A program made the position numbers and the translations under genes. Of a DNA stretch of 64,000 nt, positions 44,748 through 55,016 are shown piece after piece. The first letter of the stretch is position 1, and each line of letters opens with the position of its first letter. The DNA is from Ananas comosus (lineage: Eukaryota; Streptophyta; Magnoliopsida; Poales; Bromeliaceae), in contig NC_033628.1 in NCBI RefSeq assembly GCF_001540865.1, forward strand, positions 10,468,415 through 10,532,414. Direction: 5' to 3'. Below the pieces are notes generated by a model that did not search any database, was not told the origin of the DNA, and was given only the letters and a program-made list of their open reading frames with translations.

Positions 44748-45101
44748 ATGGCAACAACGAACCAAGTTATCGAACGAGAGGCGAATGGCTTGATGATCTC
44801 CGAGGTGACAATCGCTGGTGTCAACTATATGCATTTCCATGATGGCCCCCGCTTCTCCGTCACTGACGCCCGGTGGATCAACACTACCCGCCAAGCCAAC
44901 ATCCCCTGTTCTGGCTCTGGCCAATTCCAAGTCGTCGGTCTCAAGGTCGCATACTGGCCCAATGGCAACATCGCTGTCCTTCAGCTTTGCGTCCGCGATC
45001 GCTGTCTATCAGGCCTGACGAGCTCTTCAGGTTCCTCAACGACCTCTGTTTTTGCTTCTCGACGAACCCTGCTTCTGAATCGGCATTGGTATAAGAATTA
45101 A
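44748..45101 (+). pseudogene. WEX pseudogene array, copy 2
   Basis: Same as copy 1 without the 52-bp duplication. The body and about 570 bp of following spacer are essentially identical to copy 1. After LCVRDRCL the frame is lost by a deletion of the IYQLL part. Confidence 0.75.
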
Positions 45102-45665
45102 TTCATAGAAATTTTGTGGTGCCTTTTAAATATTTTTATTGAATAATTTCTATACAAGTGAATATTTTATATTGATAACTTGCTAGCTTGACTGTATTGG
45201 ATTTAAGTTTTATATATCTTTGACTCATTGTAGGATCATAGTGCAAAAAATAAATCTACTCGTGCGAAGCAAGATATCACGCATACCGCAAGTACAAAGA
45301 AATTTACAAGAGTTCGTGCAGAGGCATGAAAATCTTCCACTATAAAAAAATTTTGATTTAGCGGCATTTAGCTTTTGCCATCTAAAGTCAAAAAATTACT
45401 GCAAAAATTATTAGCGGTATTAAGCTTTTAATGCTGCTTATACTCGTGTTGATAAATCTTCTACCGGCATTTAAAAAAATTGCCGTTAATGTTAAATAAT
45501 TAGTAACATTAAATAAATACCGTTATAGAGATGACTATTACCGACATTTAAATGTTTGTATATTTTAATCATCTCCAACACTAACAAAATGCCGGTAATT
45601 ATTATTTAATTTGTAATATTATATAAATGTTAATATTTTATTGTTGATTTCCAAAAAAAAGAAAA

Positions 45666-46060
45666 ATGGGAGCAACGAACCAAGTTATCGGACGAGAGGC
45701 AAATGGCTTGATGGTCTTCGAGTTGACAATCGCTGGTGTCAACCACATGCATTTCCATGACGGCCACCCGATTCGCCATCACTGTCGCCCGCTGAATCAA
45801 CACTACCCGCCAAGCCTACACCCCATGTTTTGGCTCCGGCCAATTCTAAGTCGTCAGTCTCAAGGTCACATACAAACCCAACGGCAACATCTCTTTCCTC
45901 CAAATTTGTGTCAGCGATCGCTGACTCATCTACCAGCTGCCGAACAGCGACGTCAGGGCCCCTGACGAGCTCCTTAGGTTCCTCGACGACCTCTGCTTTT
46001 GCTTCTCTGGGTATGGCGTGGAGGTTCCTCGACGATCCCTGCTTCTGAATCGGCATTGGT
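45666..46060 (+). pseudogene. WEX pseudogene array, copy 3 (older)
   Basis: Begins MGATNQVIGREANGLMVFEL and carries frameshifts. It keeps the segment missing in copies 1 and 2 (CTCATCTACCAGCTGCCG at 45927) and the TTTTGCTTCTCTGGGTATGGC second-motif area in another frame, so it is closer to the ancestor. Confidence 0.7.
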
Positions 46061-46324
46061 ATAAGAATTAATTCATAGAAATTTTGTGGTGCCTTTTATA
46101 TATTTTTATTGAATATTTTCTATACAAGTGAATATTTTATATTGATAACTTGCTAGCTTGACTGTATTGGATTTAAGTTTTATATATCTTTGACTCATTG
46201 TAGGATCATAGTGCAAAAAATAAATCTACTCGTGCGAAGCAAGATATCACGCATACCGCAAGTACAAAGAGTTTTACAAGAGTTCGTACAGAGGCATGAA
46301 AATCTTCTACGAAAAAAAAATTGT

Positions 46325-46483
46325 AAAATTGCAAATGATATCAAAAACTGCAAAATTTTATTTTTTAAGTATTTCAAATATTCTAGATCAAGTTTAACGG
46401 GGTCGATCGACGATTCAAAAGTCGCAATATAAAAAACGATCTGGAAGCACGGAAGGCTCCGTACTTCTAAAAACATAGTAGCC

Positions 46484-46490
<7 letters not shown>
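46325..46490. mobile_element. Solo arm of the 4640-5160 MITE
   Basis: GATCAAGTTTAACGGGG, CGATTCAAAAGTCGCAATAT and GAAGCACGGAAGGCTCCG match the right arm of the 4640-5160 element; it ends ACATAGTAGCCTCACTC. Confidence 0.65.

Positions 46491-46560
<70 letters not shown>
46487..46560. repeat. (CT)n(AT)n microsatellite
   Basis: About 30 bp of CT then about 45 bp of AT. The AT run followed by GAGTGGTCAG is also the end of the mirrored segment near 35070-35090. Confidence 0.85.
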
Positions 46561-46563
<3 letters not shown>

Positions 46564-46724
46564 TGGTCAGTTTAAATTGACGTGGAACTATCATGTTGAT
46601 TAAACTTTTTTTTTATTTTCAACTTAATTTTTTTTTTTATGTTTTGTTTGTTTTTCTCCCCTAACACAATTTCCTCCTTTTTCTTTTATTTTCCATGAAT
46701 TTTGTCTCTCATGTTTTGTGCGTG

Positions 46725-46840
46725 CGCCTAGGACTTCGTCTTCTTCGAACTAGGTAGGATACTCATAAAACAAAATTAAAATCGAATTAAAAATAGAGCC
46801 AAAGATGAGTATAGTTAAATTTATTTTATTTGTTAAATTT
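46725..46840 (+). pseudogene. WEX 3'-end relic (duplicate of 31678)
   Basis: GACTTCGTCTTCTTCGAACTAGG...ATAAAACAAAATTAA plus 3'UTR, matching 31683-31790. Confidence 0.6.
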
Positions 46841-47735
46841 AAAATTTTCATTCAAAATTAAAATAAAATTTTGATTTAGAATTCAAACTTTTAATTGAAA
46901 TGATAAATATGTAAGTAAATTACTGTTAGGTGCCGAATTCTCTTCTCTTTGACTCGGTTAAAGATCTTTCTCGGGAAGCGCGTCGGGATGCAAAATGGCT
47001 ACGATTAGTGACCCTCGAAGTTTGCGCCATTCGGCTGGATCAAGCGATTCGGCTGATGAGGGATCGAATCAGCCGAGTTCGAAGACAAATATTATAGAAC
47101 ATGCAGGTTCGGCTGAATGAGTCGAATAGATGAAATATACGAGATTTGGATCGGCTGATGAGCCGAATAGATGGAATACACAGTAACTGGTCGGCTGAAA
47201 GAGCCGAATGCCTTTATATATTAAAATGAAGTCGGGAATTCATACAAAACAGAGTATGCCTGAAGGGCATACAGACTTTAAAAATCTAGATTATAAAAGA
47301 GTATGCCTGTGGGGTATACTGACTCCAAAAATCTAACTTAAAAATTACTCATAGGAAAGCAGTAAATGCGGGTATAAAGATTACATGTAGACTACTCCTA
47401 GAAAGCGATAAATACAGGAAGGAAAGTATGGAAAATGCGGCGGTCTTCTCGTTTAGGGGAGAGAAAGACCCCTTTTACAGGTTTCAAAGTTACTATTTAT
47501 AATATCTTAACAGCCAACATTATTGGTTGGTTATAGTAGTGGGAAAAGTCGTGTAGCGATGATCATGAAAGTACACCCCATTTCTCATGGAAGTTATGCC
47601 CCACTTCTCAACCGTTCCCGCCTAAACGCTCTTGACCTTCAGGCGCCTTATTGTCGACTCGTAATGTACCACGTGTCCTTATTTCTTTGGCTCATACGTG
47701 GGTTAGGTCGGCGCGTTAATTTTTTGGTCTCAACA

Positions 47736-48316
47736 ATGCCCCCGCAATCGTCTTTCGAATGAACATTTGAATGACTATTGGTGCCAAATCAACGGGTCAA
47801 TGACACAGCCGAGATCCGAACTTAGTTTCGCTAGTCTTGGTCGACTTAAAAGAAGTGACTCTTTACCATCCTAGCCGTATATACCTCGGCTTCATCAGCC
47901 GAGTCTTACTTTTACTCTATTGGTTCGGCTCTTTTTGAACCGAATGTTCTTCTATCAAGGATTTCTTCTTGAAAAAAGTATCTCTTTACTAGCCGTATAT
48001 ACCTCGGCTTCATCAGCCAATTTTTCACTTTCACTCGATTGGCTCGACTGTTCTTGAACCGATTGTTCTTCTATCAAGGATTTCTTCTTGCCTTTGCTTT
48101 GATTTTTATATCGGCTCCATTGCAGCCGATCGTCCTTACTTTTCTTCCGGAATTGCTCATATTGGGCAACTCAAACACCTAGATCAAATAGGTTATGAAA
48201 ATACTTATATTCAAAATGATCTTTTATCTTAAAATGCAGACCATTTAATACTATTTTGGCGAACTCTGATTCCGCCATTCTCATGAAGCACTGGATTTTG
48301 GCTATTTTGAAACGGT
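47736..48316. other. Internal region of the LTR element, repetitive
   Basis: GTATATACCTCGGCTTCATC is repeated (47877 and 47994), as is TTCTATCAAGGATTTCTTC (47951 and 48070). No coding recognised. Confidence 0.5.
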
Positions 48317-49390
48317 TCAATACTCTTCGACCGTTTCACCTGGCTTTTGTCGGTGTAAAGCTAAGTCGGCGACTGATAATTGTGGCTCCGACCTATAGAA
48401 TCGCTCATAAACTTTTCTTTCCAATTCGCTCCAATCTCGGACGGAATTGGTTGATAAACTTGTATACCAAGCAAACGCCGTTTTAGTTAACGACGTGTTA
48501 AATAATCGAAGTTTCTGAAATGAGTCATCGGCCGCTTCTCTACATTGGACAGTGAACCGGGCTATATGCTCGACCGTATTCTCGGTCTCATTGCCCAAGA
48601 ACTTGTCGAACTTCGGCATTTTTCAGTTTGCCGGATACGGATGCTCTACATCTATGTTTGTGGGATACGGGGATCGAAAAACAGGCCGTATAGCCGGTCT
48701 GGCCCCTACTCCGAAGGTATTTCAGATGGCTTCCTCAATCTGAGCATACAGCTCATTGTTATTCCCTTGTATGGGAAGTGGAGCTTGTGCTTGTGTCGGA
48801 TATGGCCCTTGAGGAACTCCAGAATTCTATATTATAGGGTTCGCTCCTTGCATAGCATTAGGGGCCTGCCTCCCAGCCCTAATCCCCACACTTTGAGATT
48901 GATAAGCTGGTAAAGGATATAGACCAGATACAATCTCTGACTGCGGGTCAGTGTTTATATTCGCCGGCCTATAAGCAACCTGGAAAGGTGCCATTTGTGG
49001 TTGCGCATGTGAGACTGCCGGCGTGACAAGATTTTGTTGTGCCGACGCAGTTAGGGGCCCCTGTTGCCCCCCGTAAGGTTGCTCGTTTTGGATAAATAAC
49101 TGTCTGATTCGAATAATATTTTCATTGTAGATCGTGATGGCGGCCAGCATCGCGTCTAGTCGAGCGGTATTTTGATGGATATTTTGATCTACAGTCTGCA
49201 AGACTCGAGTCATCTGGCTGAGTGCCCGAGTTAGACTCGGCTCTTGATAAACCGACTGTCCACTAGTTTCTCCTTCAACTGGCAAAACTGTTTGGTGTTC
49301 GCCAGCATTGTCTGAATTGCTAGATTGATCACTCCCAGAATTTATAGGAACAACCTTATTGCGCAAATTCATGGCATTATCATCAGCCAT
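48317..49390 (-). pseudogene. Retrotransposon gag (Ty3/gypsy-like)
   Basis: The minus-strand ATG at 49390 gives MADDNAMNLRNKVVPINSGS and a coiled low-complexity N-terminus (SLTRALSQMTRVLQTVDQNI). After frame interruption (stop at 48827), 48619-48317 reads PKFDKFLGNETENTVEHIAR, AFAWYTSLSTNSVRDWSELE and FYRSEPQLSVADL, the conserved Retrotrans_gag segment. Structural protein only; broken. Confidence 0.75.
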
Positions 49391-50249
49391 AATTTCAATA
49401 AAAATATAAATTTACCTAAACTTGAGTCCCACCGGGCGTGCCAAAATTATTAGGTGTTGAATTCCCTTCTCTTTGACACGGTCAAGGATCTTCGTCGGGA
49501 AGCGCGTCGGGATGCGGAACGGCTATGATTAGTAACCCTCGAAGTTTGCGCCATTCGATTGGATCAAACGATTCGGCTGATGAGGGATCGGATCAGCCGA
49601 GTTCAAAGACAAATATTGTAGAATAGGTTCGGCTGAATGAGCCGAATGAATGAAATGCACGAGATTTGGGTCGGCTGATGAGCCGAATAGATGGAATATA
49701 CAGTGACTGGTCGGCTGAAAGAGCCGAATGCCTTTATATATTAAAATGAAGTCGGGAACTCATACAAAACAGAGTGTGCCCGAAGGGCATACAGACTCTA
49801 AAAATCTAGATTACAACAGAGTGTGTCCGTAGGGCATACAGACTCTAAAGATCTAACTTAAAATTACTCCTAGGAAATCAGTAAATGCGGGTACAAAGAT
49901 TACATGTAGACTACTAGAAAGCGATAAATATAGGAAATGAAAGTATTGAAAATGCGGTAGTCTTCTCGTTTAGGAGAGAGACAGGCCCCTTTTACAGGCT
50001 TCAAAGTTAATATTTATAATATCTTATCAGCCAACATTATTGGTTGATTATAGTAGTGGGGAAAGTGGTGTAGCCATGATCATGTTACACCGCACTTCTC
50101 ATGGAAGTTATGCCTCACTTCTCAATCGTTCCCGTCTAAACGCTCTTGACCTTCAGACGCCTTATTGCCGACTCCTGGTGCACCACGTGTCCTTATTTCT
50201 TTGGCTCATACATGGGTTAGGTTGGCGCGTTAATTTTTTGATTTCAACA

Positions 50250-51620
50250 GTTACATTTTTCACAGCAAAGGTAATTCTTGGAAATTGTGTATCTCACGTC
50301 TACAAAACTAAAATTTTATTGTCGTATCTTTTATAATCCTAATAATTTTCGATTAGTCTGACAATAACTCAATTTATAAAGCGATTCAATTTACTCCTTT
50401 GAACTAGATAAGTTAAAAAATAAAATTGATCCATTCTAATTGTCAACCATCAGATCAGTGAACTATTTCGATTTTAATAAACCAATCGATTTTTTTTTTA
50501 TCAACGTGGCGCCCTACTTCCTATGAGACCATCTATTCTAGTACTACTCTAGTCTTAGACTGCTTAACTCTTTTAAACTCTTGGGTCTAACTACCGTCAA
50601 AAACGATATAACGGATTAAGAATTTTAGCCCAATTATATTGACTCACAAATGTCAGAAATTATAAGACTTATCTCGTTAGCCTTAATCGTTGAGGAGTTA
50701 CGTACAGCAAGTGTATGAAACTTATATAAATTATGGACTCTAAATTTGGCTTTCTAATTTTTTGAAATTTTATTTTTATTATCTAACTGTTCAATTTTTT
50801 TATTTGAGCCAGTCAACGACACTTTGACTTTAAAATTTGAATATTTTATTTATCTTTACATATTTACATAGCACATTTCATATAACTCTTACAACTATAT
50901 ATACGTCTAGTAAAAAATGTAATTAGCTTAAAATTTGATGTCAAAGCATTATTGACTTATTCAAATCAAACAAATAGAAAGGTCGGATAGTAATATCAAA
51001 ATTTTGAGGCGTCCGATAACAAAATTTAGATGTTGGACAACAAAATTCAAACTGTTCATGATTCATAAGTTCTATACCTTTTTTACCTAAAGTTTAAAAG
51101 GACTATTTGCTGACATTAAAAATTCAGGTACTTATATATTTTTTTTTACCACAATTTGAAATGCTGAAAGGTGGACTTAATTTCCTCTTGCTGAATTAGC
51201 TTCATACATTTTAATTTTTGACTCCAAATTAAAATTAAAATTAAAATTTAGATCTTTTATTCAAATTTTAAATTTAAATTTATTTTTTGTATGTAGTTTT
51301 GAATTCAAATTTAAATTTGAATTTAATTTCATATTAATTTAATATTTTAATTTAAAATTTAACATTTAAATTTGGAACTTAAATTTTAAGTTCAATTTTA
51401 AATTTAAATTTAAATTTTTAATTCAAATTTTAAATTTTAATTGAAATTTGAATGGTGAACTTAAATTTCAAAATAAACTTTAGATTTAGAATGTAAATTT
51501 TAAATTGAAATAATAAATATGTAAGTAATTAAACTTTTTAAGAATAGGGATAATTCTTGAAAATAGTATATATTACAGCCTACATTGCCGAAATTTTTAT
51601 CGTACTAATAATCTTCGAAG
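50250..51620. other. Continuation of duplicated block and AT-rich tract
   Basis: 50250-50480 continues the duplication of 31870-32250 on the far side of the LTR element. 51170-51500 is an AATTTAAATT tract followed by the boundary phrase AATATGTAAGTAATTAAAC. No gene is visible. Confidence 0.5.
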
Positions 51621-51639
51621 AGATAAATGTAGGAATTAT

Positions 51640-52400
51640 ATGTTGGGAACCGAATGGATCGTCCGTCATGCGCTACCAACAAAAATGCACGAAAAATAGA
51701 AAAAACACCGAACGAACGGTAAAAAAAATAAATGCAGAAAAAAGAAACCAAGATTTACGTGGTTCGGCAATTGCCTACGTTCACGAGGAGAGCGAGAGAA
51801 ATGTATTCCACTATATGAAAAAATAGAAGTACAAGCTTACACATTATATCTTCTCCGGATAAAAATCAAGAGCCTTATAGTGAATCGCACATTTCTCTTG
51901 TTCCAACGAAAACTTCAAAAAAATACCGAAAAAGCTTTTCGTAAAATCGAAAAGACCAAATTAGAGAAGTATAGAAACTCTTAACTAAATTTTTTATGCT
52001 ATTGCTTCTAAGAATCCGAACCGCTCAAGCAATTGGTCGAGAACCGCTGCTCTGCAGCCGACTTCAATCCGACGCATGCGAGTAACCTCCCTTCTCTTGC
52101 TACTGTACGGACGGGGCACCTTAATTAATTAGCCATGCCGGATGCTAATTAATTTGCCTCTATTACTACTGTACGGACGGGCACCTTAATTAATTAGCTA
52201 TGCCGGATGCTAATTAATTTGCCTCTATACTCCCAAGCCGTACATGCCCTCAATAGGACCGGCCACTTTGCCTCTCTAATTAATTTTGGCACACTTCCAC
52301 TCCCCACGGCCCGTACATGTCCTCAATAGGACCGGCCATCTTTGCATATGCTTGTGTATATAGAGAGGAATTTGACTCAATCCTACTCTAATTCAATGTG
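51640..52400. mobile_element. LTR-like fragment
   Basis: TGTTGGGAACCGAATGG followed by ATTTACGTGGTTCGGCAATTG, a phrase common in plant LTRs. A roughly 62-bp unit with GTACGGACGGG, TTAATTAATTAGC and GCCGGATGC is tandemly duplicated at 52106-52232, and CAATAGGACCGGCCA occurs twice (52252, 52325). Ends not established. Confidence 0.4.
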
Positions 52401-52407
52401 ATCAATG

Positions 52408-54183
52408 TGTTAGATGTATGCCCTAGAAGTTAATCAGGCTGACACATGTATTCTTTTTAGGATATAAATTTGTATTTGACTTTAAAATATTATGAATAAA
52501 TTTGGGTTATTATTTTCATTCATGTTGTGTATGTGTCCATGAATCGTCCAAGGAATTAATAAGATGATGACATATATTCTCAAGAGTTGAGAATTTGAGA
52601 CATGTGTCATTGGTGGTTAATTCCTAAATGCTCCCGATCAATGGATCATCACGAGGACGGTGATTGATCTAGTGAGATTGGTGCATAGGTCGCTTCCCTT
52701 TTGGGTAGACGAGTCTCGAGTCGACAGTGTGGGGACACTGAAGCGAATATGCAGGTGGTTGTTAGAGAACAAGGGTACCGAGCGTGACCAACGCGAGAAG
52801 TCACTTGGATGTCTACTCACTCGTCAGTGACTTACTCAATTGTTGCAGTAGTGTGACTGGTCCTTTGACCTGCGGTGCCTCGGCTATTCACAATGAGGTT
52901 ACTGTAGTTTGACTGTACATACACTTGGTCCCTAGCCATTCGGGTCCTTGCGGTGCATGTTGGCTGCAGTAGGTTCATTGTAGGAATAGGGTGCGCACTT
53001 AGATGGAATCTATCTCCCTTGGTAGATAGGGGTGTTAGTCCTATGTGATTTATGAGACCGAGTTTAGAAGACCTTGGCCAGGGCAGAATAAATAGCGGAA
53101 AAGGGTTTCCGATATTAGAAACTCGAGTCGAATAAATTTAACATATGACAGACGATGGGGTTTGACGAGTTATTCCATAACCTCCGTCTAGTCGGGACTC
53201 ATGATAGAAGGATTGTATCACACGGTAACTGCACCAAGAGGTTCAGTATTCCATTCTACTGGAATGCCACTACATGCTGCTAGGCGTCACTGGTGGATTG
53301 TGAGACTCATGAGAATTATCTAGATGATCGATAATTCTCATTGGGCTGAGTTGGAATTGTTCTGATCCATTGAAAGGAGTTTCAGTGATATTATTGATAG
53401 TGATCAAAATATATCTCACTACCAGATAGAATAGAACCTATGGGGTCACACACATAAGAGGTTGTGATTGATCGGATAGCTAGATCGCGATTATTGAATC
53501 GCCGGAGGACCTAATTGTCAATATGTTGATAATTGGACTAATTTGTAATTGTTACAAATTAGTGGTATTAAAGTGTAAATGTTACTAGAGAGGACTTACT
53601 AATAGTTAGTAAATTATAAGAGGACTTATGTGCAAATGTTGCATTATTAATTTGATAAGATCAAATTAATATAAAATTCAAGTCGAATCAAATTAGGATT
53701 TGATCGATCTAACCAATTAAGGAAAAGATAAATTTAAATCTAGATTTATACTTATCCTTAATTGTCATTATATTATTAGGAATAGGATTATATTCCTATA
53801 TATAATATACGGGAGTTTTTAGAAAACCCTAGCCGTCATCTATCCTCTCTTCTCTCTTCCATCTTCTAGCAAGAAAGACGTCCTTTTGCAAGGGAGCTAG
53901 CACCCCGGTGAGGACATCGATCAAATCAAGAACCTCGTGTGGATACCTATAGAGGCCGGACGCGTGTGCGGCTTCAAGAGAACCGAATTCCACGATCATC
54001 AAATTGAGGGGAAGATTTATTCGCGAAAAAGGTAAAGATTTGATCTTATTTTTCTTCTTTAATCTTAAAACATGAGGGATTCTAATTGCGTAGTTTTTTA
54101 GATTGGATCTCGAGAGTTTTCAAAAATCAAATTTGTTTGATTTCTTTTTCCGCTGCGTTTTTACCGTACGCAATTTTCTAACA
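52408..54183 (+). mobile_element. Solo LTR (1776 bp) with CAATG target duplication
   Basis: TGTTAGATGTATGCCCTAG... to ...CGCAATTTTCTAACA, flanked by CAATG at 52403-52407 and 54184-54188. It contains a TATA-like region near 53800 and an R/U5-like 3' part. No coding. The termini and duplication are intact, so this is a recent or well-preserved solo LTR, probably copia-type. Confidence 0.8.
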
Positions 54184-54188
54184 CAATG

Positions 54189-55016
54189 AATATAGAGTAT
54201 TGTGTGAAAATCGATCCTAGCCAACTTAGAATTTCAATTTAAATTAGAATCTATCAAAATAAATTCTTATGAGATCCTTTCTATTTTTTCATAAATCCGG
54301 TGTATGGACCAAACCAATAAAAAAGACGGCATAATCTTTAACATTATACTCTTTCAACTAATCTCATTATTACGGATGAAATTCCACTTAATATTTTAAT
54401 ATTTGGAATCTTAGACAATGTGATCCAAACGTGACCTAGGAATTTTAGACAATGTAATTCAAATGTGTGATGCCTCGCTTTCTAGGGGCCGGTCACTCAT
54501 CTTGCGACTACATCTCTCTTTATCACGCTTAATTCTCGTAACTTTTTGGTCTTATCTACCGTCTAAAATGTTATAGCCGGATATAAAAAACTCATAAGCA
54601 CTAGGCGATGTGAGATTCGTCTCGCTAATCTTATCAGTAATTTTGATCTAACTTGTCATTTACAGATATTGACTTAGCTCGTCATTCAGACCTTATTCAA
54701 CCGAGATTCATCTCACACTTTAGACGAGAGATTGACTTTAATACTAAATATAATGACTCCATGCACTCACTAGCAATACTAACTTATTGGATTCTATGTG
54801 ACTATTGAGATATTACAATCTCGTTATCAACCGATACGAGAATTTTGGGATATATAAAATGACTCCTAACGGATGTACAACTGCCAATTTTTTATTTCTA
54901 ATTTTTTGTTTTATTAATACGCATAGCTTATGTAAACTTAAGTAATAAAATGGAGATATTTTGTAAAGAGATGGGCATATAACTTGGCGTGCAACGCTAC
55001 ACATATATCCCAAAAA
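54189..55016. other. Intergenic, no gene seen
   Basis: Contains GACAATGT(A/G)AT(C/T)CAAA(C/T)GTG in two copies (54414, 54448). Nothing else recognised. Confidence 0.4.

Larger units (their letters stand above)
43211..45665. repeat. Tandem repeat array (918/970-bp units)
   Basis: Copy starts are at 43778, 44748 and 45666: spacings 970 and 918, differing exactly by the 52-bp internal duplication. Spacers contain a repeated block with TTAGCGGCATT and ACCGGCATTTAAAAAAATTGCCG phrases, probably a MITE carried along. Confidence 0.8.
46924..50249 (-). mobile_element. Non-autonomous LTR retrotransposon with gag only
   Basis: LTRs 46924-47735 (812 bp) and 49448-50249 (802 bp), both ending CAACA; the flanks ATTAC / GTTAC match at 4 of 5. 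On the minus strand the internal region starts with a TGGCACGCCCGGTGGGAC-type leader at 49446-49425 and then a gag. No protease, RT or integrase is seen in the 1.7-kb interior, so it is a derivative of a Ty3/gypsy-like element (inference). LTRs carry several TCGGCT...AGCCGA hairpin phrases. It lies within a block duplicated from 31510-32250. Confidence 0.75.

Noticed and set aside
52106..52232. CRISPR-like or tRNA-like short repeats
   Set aside because: A two-copy tandem duplication of about 62 bp in LTR-like plant DNA; no array and no cloverleaf.
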